A model generated the notes under the pieces. It was not told where the DNA came from, did not search any database, and worked only from the letters and a program-made list of their open reading frames with translations. A stretch of DNA of 64,000 bases from Salarias fasciatus (taxonomy: Eukaryota > Chordata > Actinopteri > Blenniiformes > Blenniidae), in assembly GCF_902148845.1 (NCBI RefSeq), contig NW_021941230.1, positions 8,395,859-8,459,858 of the forward strand. The letters are read 5' to 3'. Shown in pieces: positions 36,637 through 47,439 of the stretch (the first letter of the stretch is position 1; each line of letters starts with the position of its first letter). The translations under genes were made by a program, and so were the position numbers.

Positions 36637-37072
36637 AAGATCAATAGCATAATCTAACTACATTGGTGTCATATTCATCATATAGAAGCGATTCAACCAA
36701 ATCAGAATACACAACACTAGCTGGAAGTATGCAGGTTTTCACATCATTTGATTGTACCGATTGAAAGGTCAATACGTAACAAACATAGAAAACAAGTTTA
36801 AATGTACAGAGATCTTATACTGAAAAAAATGTGTTCAAATTATATGAGATGTAAAAAAAATCTATGCAAAATCCGTGTTTACCATTTCACTGATATTCAA
36901 TCATGAACCAGTGTCTTCATTTGAATTGTTTCATTGATTGTTGTCATCTCCGCCCCAGATTTCAATGCAGTAATCTAAGAATCTAAAGTCTCTTTCTGGG
37001 AAAAAAGCTCTCGTGAAGCGGGCGTCTTGGAGCTGGGAGTTCGCTGCTTCAGCGAATTGCAGTCCGGTTGTC

Positions 37073-39050
37073 TTAAAGGTGTTTGGTATGGTCTGAAAAG
37101 CCAAAACAAGAAAGAAGACATTCCATCATTCATTCATTGAAATTGATCGGACAGTCACATGAGAGAAAAAGCATTACAGACCCCCTTCCTTACCCAGTGA
37201 GGGGCTGTGCTTCTTTTGCAGGTGTGCTGTTCCTCTGCGGATCCCTGAAAGACACAACCAGGCCTCAGAAACGCCACCGGTACAGAGACCTCAGCACTTC
37301 ACTTCAGATTTGAAGCGGATTGTCTCTCGGGCCACACTGGACCCTCCTGCAGGCCACTTTTGGCCCTCGGACTGTATGTTTGCCACCCCGGCAGGTGCAG
37401 CAGTAAATGTACCTCCTGTTCTTCCGTTCACGCCGGAGGACAAGGACCACAGCAACCAGGATGGAGATCAGCAACAGCAGCGCCAGCGACACGGCCAGCA
37501 GCAACGCAACCCAGCTGCTTTCTGCGAGAGATGAGAGGAGAACAGGTCAAACACCTCTTCAGATCCGAGAGAACCTGAATGTTTTGTTTTTAAAATCACT
37601 GAACCGTTAGAATGAGAGAGCCTGGCGGGCTCCTCCTCCTCCCCGGACATCGGGGATCCTCCTCCAATGACCTCAGGAAGGGTCACAAACGTGTGGAGCT
37701 GAGGACCAGACTGCTGTTGCGCCGCACACCCAACGATGCCGCCGTGCGGCGGCGAGCCCCACAGCAGGGCCGAGGCGTTGACGCTGACGGTGCCGTTGGG
37801 GTTGGACACCGTGACCCAGCTGTGGTTGGACAGGCGGAGGTCCTGCTGGGTGACGGAGAGCGTCACCGTGGGGGCGGGTCGCCCCGTGGCAACGCACCGC
37901 ACCACCCGGGGGCCCCCGGCGGGGACTGGGGGGCTCACCTGGAGGAGCGGTGCCTGCAGCTCTGCAGAGACATGGGAGACGTCAGCGACGGCGTGCAGTG
38001 GGACGCAACACCGGGGCGGGGCGGAGGGGGCGGGGCTCGGCCTCACCGTGGAGCTGCAGGCAGGTTCTTCCTGTGAAGACGCCTTCGGGGTAGATGTTGA
38101 ACAGGCAGCGGTAGCAGCCCTCGTCCTCCACCTGCACCCTCCGCAGCACGATGGAGCAGTTCTGCAGGGACGCGTCTCTGAACGCCACCTTACCGGAGAA
38201 CTCGGCGTTCACCCTCTGACCGAAGAACCGGTTGGAAGAGGCCAGGTCCCTCTCTCTGCCGTCTCCGGTGGAGGACAGCTTCTGCCAGGTGACCTGCCGG
38301 ACGTCTTTGGGCTGCAGCAGCTGGCAGCAGAACAGAGCGTCTCCTCCGACGGCCGCCGTCACCGTCTGCTGGGTTTGGACCACATCTGGCAGAGCTGCAG
38401 GGAGCAGGAACACACACCTCACATCCACATTCTGAGGGATGAATACACCCCAAACACACACACCTCTGGCACAGTAGTGAAAAATGGAGCATGATCACAC
38501 ATATTTGACTTTTCCAGGCTGTAATCTCCTCTAAACGCTGCTCAGGTTTTCTGTCCTGTAAAACAATGTGTCATTTGCGAAAAGTACACTAAATACTGAG
38601 TGGATTATTAAAATTAGATCTCTTGTAGTAATCCCCTGCATATGGAGCTGATGAGGCTGTTTTTTCTCATTTTTCACACAAATGCAGAAATCAGATGCAA
38701 CAACTGGCAACAAGAGAGACTCTCTTTCTCTCACTGATCAGCTATTTGCTATTTTAATTATATAAGAAATCATCAACAGAACCGAGGGTTTAATGCGTGA
38801 ATATGAAAATTATGAACCACTTTTATGTGATAAAATGTGTCATAAAATGTTCGTATTGCACCTTGCATTACTTTTTGCACAGACCTCGTGTTCTACATGC
38901 CTCTTGCTCCGGTAAATTTCTCCTCTGTGACATTAATAAAGTCTCCTATTCTATTTGTTGAGTTTTACCTTCGGAAAGGAGAACCACTGTGGAGAGAAAA
39001 CACAGCAGCATGAGTCCAGACGAAACACACAGCAACCTGCTTTCTGCCAT
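37073..39050 (-). CDS. cd200: CD200 (OX-2)-like membrane glycoprotein B
   Basis: Tandem twin of CD200-A. Exons on the - strand: 39050-38969, 38394-38047, 37961-37605, 37521-37387, 37244-37194, 37092-37073; 330 aa, all frames closing. Signal peptide MAESRLLCVSSGLMLLCFL. The V domain has the same QVTWQKLSS and EDEGCYRCLFNIYPEG motifs but lacks three residues (GSW region) and differs in several codons from A (for example W to R, K to E, Y to F, D to Y). The C domain carries four extra residues near its end (VIGGGSPMSGEEEE) and also lacks the usual core Trp. The helix is AVSLALLLLISILVAVVLVL. Tail GIRRGTAHLQKKHSPSL then DHTKHL. Introns are about as similar between A and B as exons are, so the duplication is recent or the copies have been homogenised. 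Orientation and spacing match A. Confidence 0.9.
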
Positions 39051-39082
39051 TCTTCAAATTTTCCCGCTACTTTGTGGTCCTC

Positions 39083-39095
39083 CACTTTCACTTTT
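39083..39095 (-). promoter_or_regulatory. IRF-type element upstream of CD200-B
   Basis: Same AAAAGTGAAAGTG as in CD200-A, 33-45 bp before the start codon. Confidence 0.4.
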
Positions 39096-39397
39096 GTTAC
39101 TTTGAACTGCTGCTGCAGGGGCGGGCCATTGTGGGCGCCAACCTCCGCTCATAAAACATGAGGATCAAGTGCAAAAAAAGATGTAATTCCGGAGAACCTC
39201 CAGCAGGGGGCGATGATGCTTGTTTCAAAAAGAGCCCCGGTCTCATTAGAACCCATTCAAAAATGCAGTTTTTCAGAGTGCAAATAAACATATAAAGCGC
39301 CCGGTTTCAGAACATGTTTTGGTCTCTATCACTAGTTTCTATAACCGTGCTGGCTTCACCAGACTCTGATTTTCACATAAATCATCAGTTGATTTTA

Positions 39398-39654
39398 CAC
39401 TCAACGAAAAATATAAATGCAACATGTTTGTTTTTGCTCCCATTTTTCATGAGATTGACTCAAAGATCTGAAATTATACACATTATTACAATTTCTTTCA
39501 AACATTGTTCACAAATCTGTCTAAATGTGTGATTAGTGAGCACTTCTGCTTTGCTGAGATAATCCATCGCCACATCAAGATGCTGATCAGACACCATGAT
39601 TAGTGCACAGGTGTGCCTTAGACTCTCCACAATAAAAGCCTGAAATGTGCATTT

Positions 39655-39713
<59 letters not shown>

Positions 39714-40219
39714 TTTTATTTTATTTTATTTTAGCTTTATTGGGGGTCTGGGGACTCAGAACCAGTCAGTATCTGGTGTGACCACCATTTGCCTCATGCA
39801 GTGCGACACATCTTCGCATAGAGTTTATCAGATTGTCAATTGTGGCCTGTGGAATGTTGGTCCACTCCTTTTCCGAGGCTGTGCGAAGTTGAAGAGAACA
39901 CCTCTCCTACGTGCCAGATGCCATCGAATGTGAGCATTTGCCCACTCAAGTCTGTTACGGCGACGATCTGGAGTCAGGTTAAGATCCCGATGAGGACGAC
40001 GAGCATGCAGTTGAGCTTCCCTGAGACGGTTTCTGACAGTTTGTGCAGAAATTCTTTGGCTATGCAAACCAATTGTTTCAGCAGCTGTCTGAGTTTAGAC
40101 AGATTTGTGAACAATGTTTGAAAGAAATGGTAATATTGTGTATCTTGAATGAATTTTAGATCTTTAAGTCAATCTCATGAAAAATGGGAGCAAAAACAAA
40201 AGTGTTGCGCTTATGAGTG
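39398..40219 (-). mobile_element. Tc1-type DNA transposon, internally deleted
   Basis: Flanked by TA on both sides (39,396-39,397 and 40,220-40,221). Ends CACTCAACGAAAAATATAAA and CACTCATAAGCGCAACAC, with longer inverted arms including GCTCCCATTTTTCATGAGAT. A - strand frame at 39,828-40,067 reads ISAQTVRNRLREAQLHARRP and RRNRLEWANAHIRWHLARRR, the DNA-binding to early catalytic part of Tc1/mariner transposase. It then goes out of frame, and most of the catalytic domain is missing. An (ATTT)n expansion sits inside. It is found in unit 2 only. Confidence 0.9.
39655..39735. repeat. (ATTT)n microsatellite inside the Tc1 element
   Basis: About 15 ATTT units followed by TTTTA units. Confidence 0.95.
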
Positions 40220-40221
40220 TA

Positions 40222-41500
40222 TTAAACTTCACTTCACTTCATTAAAGTTCACAACAATCAACTTGAAATTGCATTATTTATCATTACAGTAGCCGAATTA
40301 CACTGTACAATATCAGCATTACTGAAATGACAAAGGCCTAATGTTTAATCAAACAGAACGATATGCAAAAATTATTCAAGTGTCAGAGAATCAGAGGGAG
40401 TTGCTCGCCTTTCTCGATGTTTCGGATTAACCGGTTCCCCTGTTAACTGGTGACTGATTTCTGTAAACGCATGCAGGTAGCAGCACCTGTTGAAGTAAGA
40501 CTCACAAAAGGCACCAAAGTTTAAAGTATATTCTGTAACTGCAGAAAACCGACGTTCGGCTGGTACAACCACAAGTGTCGATCGGGTTCTCAAGACATGT
40601 CGGTCACCAGTTAACATAGAAACCAGTTAACCCGAAACACCGGTTTTCTCTCCAGGTGTCTGGGGAGGCGGGCTTTAGGAGTGATTCCACCAATCACGAT
40701 ACAGAACAAACAACTGACAGGAAATTTAACCAACCAGCGCTGAATATGGGCTGAAATTGAAGAATGATGGAAGTGTCTCACCGAAGAAACTGACCACGAG
40801 CTCCATCAGATCCACTGGGCACGACGTGTTTTCTAGCCAGAATGGTGCATATATCAAAATTTTAGATTTTTTGCCACAAAAGTCAAAAACACCAATCCAA
40901 ATGGTTTCTTTTTTTAATGCTCATTTAGCAACAAGTGAACACACAAGTATCTCTAAAACACAGGATGCACATGGGTAGAGCATGCAAGGTGCACACAGAA
41001 CCCGCTCACAATACAGTTATATACATGATTCTGCTGAGCTGTAACAGATAAACATAATAAATACAATGTGATCAAACATTCAGGCAAAAAGGACAAATAT
41101 ATTAATTTAGAATTTTCAACAGGATTAGATCTGAAGTGAAGGCAAATGTGCAAACTGTAAAAAAAAAGTGCAATGTATTCTGAGCTATAACCTTAGGAAA
41201 TGCACTATTTCTCCACTACATTTTCACTCCATTCCTGTGTGTGCACACCTCGTACACTAGATGGAGCTCCACTGTCAGTCAGCAATTTAAAGTGCTCTGG
41301 GGCCTTTTTCACCACAGTATCATTGCAAACACCAGTAAAGCTTAGGTTGTTGCAGACTGTATGTCACAGTTTATACATTCAATACATTCTTCATAAAGTG
41401 CTCCAAATGAAATGTCACATGGGTTAGGCTATCTCGACAAAAGAGGACATTAGAAGACTTTAGCTTATTTGTGTTTCATCATTCCTAAAGCGAAGCCAAA
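40222..41500. other. Spacer between gene C and CD200-B (right part of unit 2)
   Basis: Non-coding, homologous to about 34,975-36,240 in unit 1. Contains the second copy of the palindromic element at 40,419-40,638. Confidence 0.6.
40419..40638. mobile_element. Palindromic MITE-like element, unit 2 copy
   Basis: Same inverted arms as at 35,151-35,363; orthologous position within the duplicated unit. Confidence 0.65.
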
Positions 41501-41506
41501 CACTGA

Positions 41507-44091
41507 TCATACAACAGCTTCATCTCTCGCTTTATATTTCCACCTGTGGGAATAAAAGAAAAAGAAATTTAGAACACAGCACGGATGAAATATCAGCGTG
41601 TAAATAAATTCCAAGAAAAGGATTAACAGTGTGAAAAATAAATCTAACCTCTTGTGTGTAACCACAGCAACAACGCAGACTATGACCGTGACGACACAGA
41701 CGCTCAACACCACAGCCACGTGAGAATGAGCCGTCCCTGCAGAGAGATCACAGATTAGTGAGTGACTCACCAGAGTGCTGCACAGAGGCGGAGCACTTAC
41801 AGCAACATGAAACATAAACAGCACAGTCAGAGAAACTGGAAGCAGTCACTTATTATACTGTTCGTGGTCAATGGTAGTTTTTAGACTGAACAACATGTTT
41901 CCTGTGATATCTCCCAGTAACCTTTATGAGGCAGCTGACATTTGAAAGCGGAAGTGAAAGAAAAACCTCATAATTTCTCAGGTGGAGAATGTGTTACTGA
42001 GTCATATGACTAAAAAAAACCCTGCCGTCAGAGCCAAAGACCTGTTGAAAGTCCCTGGATCTGGTGAACAGCTTGGGGAAGTACGGTGGAGGCAGCATCA
42101 TGACCTGAGGCTGCTTTACTGTCATCAATCAAGTCTAAATTAATCTAAAAGTCATAAGACTTCAAATGAGGGGAAAATGAACCTCGAGAACTCAAAACTC
42201 AGGGTTCACTCACTTTTCCCCACCTACACTGTCCATGCTGTGTGTTCAATAAAGACCTACATTTCTTATTTTAATTCAATTACTGAATTAATTAAATTTC
42301 ATTTAATTTTAATTTAAGAACATTTTAGGCCTGATATGCAAAGAGTCTGTGTCAGTCATGTCAAACAGACTGTAGATTTCAATAAAATGACTGAAATGAA
42401 GTGCAAACAGGAGTATTTCAAGGAAGGTCTCGCTTGAGATACTGGTAATATGAGAACAAACTGTGCTCTTTTCTTTGTTTCTATGTACGATTTGATAGAG
42501 ATTCCCAACTTTAAAAGTAACAAAGATGGATTCACTGGCAAGAAATAAGAATTTGTGAACAAAGAACTTAAAAAAAGCCAAAAAAATGTCAGATCATAAA
42601 GTCTGCTGGTGAAAGTCGTGGGGGGCCAGGTGAGGAAACGCCTCCCTTCTTACAGCTCCCTTTACTCGTTAATAACCGATGCAATCAAAACATTCTGAAC
42701 ATGATAGATCACATTTGGAATGTTTGTCATATGATCTTCCTGGTGAGGTAAACTGTGTGTGGTTGATGTACACACCGTCCTTCCGCTCCTCGTGCTGTAG
42801 AACCAGAGGGATTCTCTCCGTCCTCTGGCCCGGCTTCCCTCTGTTCAGCACACAGTCCACCTGTCCCTCCCAGGGGGCATCAAGCCTCAGCGTGACGCTG
42901 CTGCTGCTGGTGAAGGTGCGGTCAGCATTACTGACGGTCTGCGTTTGCTCCGGGCTGGAGGCGGCGACTCCGGAGGGTAGCTCCCACTGAATGCTGGGAG
43001 CAGGTTTACCTGTGGCGCTGCAGCTGAGGACCACCTCACTCTGGTGCTCCTCAGCCCCACTGAGGACCTGCACGCTCGTGTTGGCCTCTGAGATTCCTTG
43101 AATCAGAAGAACAGTCAGCACGGTGGAGCCAGAAGACCTCGTCCCTCATGCTGGGCGAGGAGCGGCGGTGTACCTTGCACTGTGAGGCAGGTCTGCCGCC
43201 CTCTGGAGCCGTCGGGGAACACGTTGAAGGAGCAGACGTAGCAGCTCTCGTCCTGCCACGTCACGTCCCTCACGGTGATGGCCGTGGAGTTGAGCGCCGC
43301 CTCAGTGAAGAACACTTTCCCCCCGTACGGCTCGTTCACCTGCCGGCCAAAGCGCGGGCTGAAGGTCGCCAGGTTCTCCACGGACTGGTCTGAGAAGAGC
43401 CTCTGCCAGGTGACCTGACGCACGCCTGGAGGGAAGACGCCAGCAAACACGCTGAAGGAGCCGCTTTGTATGGAATGCCTTTTACACACACTTTGGGATG
43501 GATAGATTTACATTCCAATGAATTTCTGACATACATCTATACTCGGACTCCTCACCTGTGGGGTCGGCAGAGGCACAGCTGTAATGCGCCTCCCCTCCAT
43601 ATTCTGCTGTTTCATCCCCAGAGCCGCTGATCTGTGAGCTGGAGGCTGCAACAAATCACAGCAGAGTGTCAGGAAGTGCAGGATGATCCTGAAAATAGTC
43701 TTTGCTCATAGTTGTATACAAAAAAACTTAGTTAAAACTGGGTGATAAAATGCACATTTTTTGAAATATGGAATTATTTATATTGTTTCTTTATTAAAAA
43801 CAAGAAAACAATAACCAAACATTTAGAATCCTAATATTAACTTGAAGTAATAGCAAGCTAGTGATACGTAGCACTGGTTATAAATTTTCTCAAATATCTC
43901 TTGTCTTTGAGCCAATTGCCAACCCGAATCCGAATTCGGCGATTTAAAAAAAAACTGACGGCCCTCCATTAATCTAATCTTGATTAACGTGATTAACGCT
44001 GATAGTCTTCGAACACATATTTGAATGACAGAAGCATGGAGTTGGTCTTACCTTTAAAGAGCCAGCATATGGTTATGAGCTGGAGCAGCAT
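41507..44091 (-). CDS. CD200 (OX-2)-like protein C, V domain split by an intron
   Basis: Exons on the - strand: 44091-44052, 43645-43556, 43425-43174, 43096-42776, 41736-41649, 41543-41507; 275 aa with a closing frame. Exon 1 gives a short leader (MLLQLITICWLFK), brief for a signal peptide, so an upstream start or extra exon is possible. The V domain is divided: exon 2 carries strands A-B (GGEAHYSCASADPT), exon 3 the rest (GVRQVTWQRLF, QDESCYVCSFNVFPDG, RQTCLTV). The C domain has VVLSCSATGKPAPSIQWEL, close to human CD200 CSATARPAPMVFW, and keeps the Trp lost in A and B. The helix is VAVVLSVCVVTVIVCVVAVV and the tail is very short (THKRWKYKARDEAVV). An IRF-like site lies just upstream. Intron 4 holds a decayed Tc1 piece. 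Confidence 0.85.
41985..42265 (+). mobile_element. Decayed Tc1-type transposon fragment in intron of gene C
   Basis: Contains GGTGGAGGCAGCATCATGA then GGCTGCTTT, the DNA around a Tc1 catalytic motif, and GGGTTCACTCACTTTT...TGTGTTCAATAAAGACCT, a typical Tc1 right end. The same remnant occurs in gene D (about 61,210-61,380), so it predates the C/D duplication. Confidence 0.65.
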
Positions 44092-44118
44092 TGCTCGGGG
44101 TTTGTCGGCGAGCTGCTT

Positions 44119-44130
44119 TACTTTCACTTC
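44119..44130 (-). promoter_or_regulatory. IRF-type element upstream of gene C
   Basis: GAAGTGAAAGTA on the - strand (AANNGAAA core) 28-39 bp before the start codon. Confidence 0.35.
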
Positions 44131-44267
44131 ACTCAGGCACATCGACTCTTATAACAGCTGATCGACTTTTAGTTTCTGTTTCCTGTAATTGATGACTCAG
44201 CGCTTCTGCGTTACCTGACATTTATTATTTTGATGGTTTTGTGTTTACCTACGAAAATAACAGATCC

Positions 44268-44270
<3 letters not shown>

Positions 44271-44344
<74 letters not shown>
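44271..44344. repeat. (TG)n microsatellite
   Basis: About 36 TG units. Confidence 0.95.
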
Positions 44345-44348
<4 letters not shown>

Positions 44349-47300
44349 AGTTCACTGATTTGTTTCTTTATTTAGCAAAGAAAGCAAAGAAAAATCTAAT
44401 CTTTAGTTTCACTTCTTATCTTTTCCATCCCCCACCCAGTCATGTTAGGTGTGTCTTCTGATCTTTATTGATCAATCCTGGTATTTATTGTTCATGCGAA
44501 ACCATTTTTTATTTACCTTTTTGATGTGCCGACATGGGAGGGTTAACCCTAACCCGAACCCATATGATTCCTTTGTGATAAATCACATCCTGTGAAACTG
44601 AAAATGTCAGAATAAAACATGCCTGAAGCCATGACACATGCTTGTTACCAGTCAACAACATATTTAAGAGAAGCTATAATCTGGGAAAGAACCTGAAAAG
44701 TCACATCATCAATTCTGCAAAGATAAGTACAGGAAAGCACCACCTGTAATATAAAGCCAGGATTCTAAAGAAACTCAGCAAGAAATTACAGTGACATCTC
44801 ATAGAGGGAAGGGGACATGTGATTAGGAGCCGGTTTTTGGTTAAGACTGTCATGTGGTATCATGTGCTGCTTCACCTCAAATTGCCCCAGATTACCATTA
44901 CTGTAAACCAAACGACAGAGATTAAAAAAAAAACCCAAACAAACAAAAAAACCCAGCAACAGTGAGTAGTTTCTCTGAGGTAAACCCCACTTCAAAATGT
45001 CAGGGATGTCCTCAACTGCATACTTCCTCAATTATATATTTAAAAAAAAATTAAAAATCAGCGTTAAGCAGGGGGATACCAGAGTGAGCAGAATAACCGG
45101 ACAGTGTTTTTACCATTCAGCAAAAATTCTGGATTCTGGGAGAATTTTTTTTTTTTTCCTGAACGATTCTTTGATTTTCTAATGACACACAGCTGTAGAT
45201 GATTGTGTTTACTGAAGCCATGTGGCCAACTGAGGACCTTTGTAATTGGATTTCAGATATTAAATTACAGATGGCAGAAAACTTCCTCCACCTCCTCAGG
45301 CCACCCATCTCTCTCTCTCTCTCTCTCTCTCTGGGGCCAACACACACATGCTGAGACACGCCTTTGTGTCAAGATGATAGAATTCCAGTAACATTCTGCT
45401 CTCCGGTCTTCCCCAAATAAAACATTCTAACCGTGGTTCTGCTTTCTGTTCCCGCTCCAACAAATGAGTAGCTGAATTCTGGAGAAGCTGAGGAGAGGCA
45501 TTGCACTTTGCTCCCTGTGTCTTTTAGGATCGATTTTAAGTCTGGGAAAATGCTTCCCCAGCCTAAAGGAGCACACAAGCATTCAGCGAAGGTATAGAGG
45601 AACATCAATGAGCTTTCATTTCATCCAAGTAAATTAAAACGAACAACAATTGCAATTTTCAACCAAAGAAATGGAAGGGAAACATTTTTTCAGACTGTTT
45701 TTTCCCAACACTGAAAAATGGACAAATTAAGCCTGACCACCTTATACAGACACTCCTCTATAACCCCTGTGATTTTCAATAACATTAATCTCTTCTGTTC
45801 GTAATTCATTCTGTCAAGTGTCCATTTATTTCATTAATCATTCATCTTTAAAAGAAGGGTTTCTTCCTTTATGAAACAGATTTTTTTATCTGTGAAAGTG
45901 ACTAGAAATGGCTGCGTTGTACTTGGTGTTAATACAGCTGAACTGAAATGCTCATTTGCATATTAAGTCAAATTAGATGATGACATCATTTAAAATGACA
46001 CACTGTTGCAACTCAGTCAGGAAAGTTCTAAATGACATAATCAAACAGAAAGAAGGAAAGTACGGGTTTCTACGACCAGCCATAGATCCCTGGTCGTTAG
46101 CGCAGAGAGAGATACAGCCATAGAGCCCTGATCACTCAAGGGCAGCTTTTAAATGGAAGTATTATTGAAAAACATCTATTATGTTTTATTATTCTTTTAC
46201 ATATGTAGAAGTTGTATCGACAGTTGCTAATCATATTCCACTCGCGTCTTGTCTCTTATCACACAGAATCATTTGAATAATTTACGATTAATCCAGTGAT
46301 TGCGGTTCAAAATTTATTCTGTCAAGTGTCCATTTATTTCATTAATCATATATTCAGTTTTATAATCAATAATTGGACATGCATCTTAAAGTTCCATTAA
46401 GAGGGGAGCCATATTCTTTAACATATTCAAACACGTTTGTTTTAAAGTAATGTACTTACTTTGCCTAGTAATAATTTTTTTTTAAAAATATTATCACTCA
46501 GTTACTAACACAGTTAAATTTTTTTTGAAGAAGCAACTTGTAACGAAAATTAACTACTTTTTATAAGTAAGTTGTTCAACACAGGTTATTCAGCTGTTTG
46601 GGTATTTTAACAGTATGACGCCGGGCTCGCACTGGATGCCGTCCGGCTCCGGTCCAGCGCTCCAGAAGCTTTTCGTAACGATCCTACTTTTCCAGACGCA
46701 GGAGCCCTGCGGCGTCAATCTAACCACAAGCAAGTCGGGTGCCGGAAGGAAAGTAGAAAGTGTTTTGCTTAGTATGATGTGTTCCAGAATAAATTATCTC
46801 AAAATAAAACATTTGTCGTGTTTTTTCCTTAACATTGTTTTTTTTTCCCCCCTTCTGGTAGAATAAATAACAAACAACGTGATGGAGTCAATATACACAT
46901 GAGAAGAATGAACGATTTTGTACTTAGTCATTGTACGAAAGTCAAATTACACCAAAATTGCAAAAGAAATACCCTTAGAAGGCTCTGCGTTGCCAGATTA
47001 GGCGGGCCTCTGCCAAAATCAGGGTTCTGCTAAACTCGTCGGGCGGGCCAATGAAATGGTTATGTGCTTGTGAAGGGTTTTATTGTGCAAATTCGGTTTT
47101 CGCAGTTTTAACATGCATCTTCGATAGAGATGGAGATTTGGCCTACTTTCTATTGTTGGACATATGTTTTGGCTGAAAGCGCGACAGATCTGGCAACCTC
47201 CTTCAGCTGACCACAGAGGCCCCAGAGGCAGTGTGCGGTGCAGTGTGACAAGCACACCAAGCGAGGCAAAACAGGGTTAATTTCACAGTGAAATATTGCC

Positions 47301-47370
47301 CTCTGGTGGTCAGACCGACAATTACAGTGAGGTGTGTATTGAAGGGACTCATCTCTTGACAGCATGCTGG
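44345..47370. other. Intergenic spacer between gene C and the VX array
   Basis: No gene recognised; AT-rich. Contains a (TC)n run at 45,309-45,333 and a GC-richer island at 46,610-46,750 that may be an unrecognised repeat. The phrase CTGTCAAGTGTCCATTTATT occurs twice (about 45,811 and 46,319). Confidence 0.55.
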
Positions 47371-47377
47371 TCTTTTC

Positions 47378-47383
47378 TTTATT
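47378..47383 (-). promoter_or_regulatory. Polyadenylation signal of VX1 (- strand AATAAA)
   Basis: TTTATT on the + strand about 60 bp beyond the last frame; present in similar context in the other two copies. Confidence 0.5.
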
Positions 47384-47439
47384 TAATCCATCTGCTGGTA
47401 TGAATGTTCGTCTAATAAAGCTCTTAGTTTTGATCTGTT

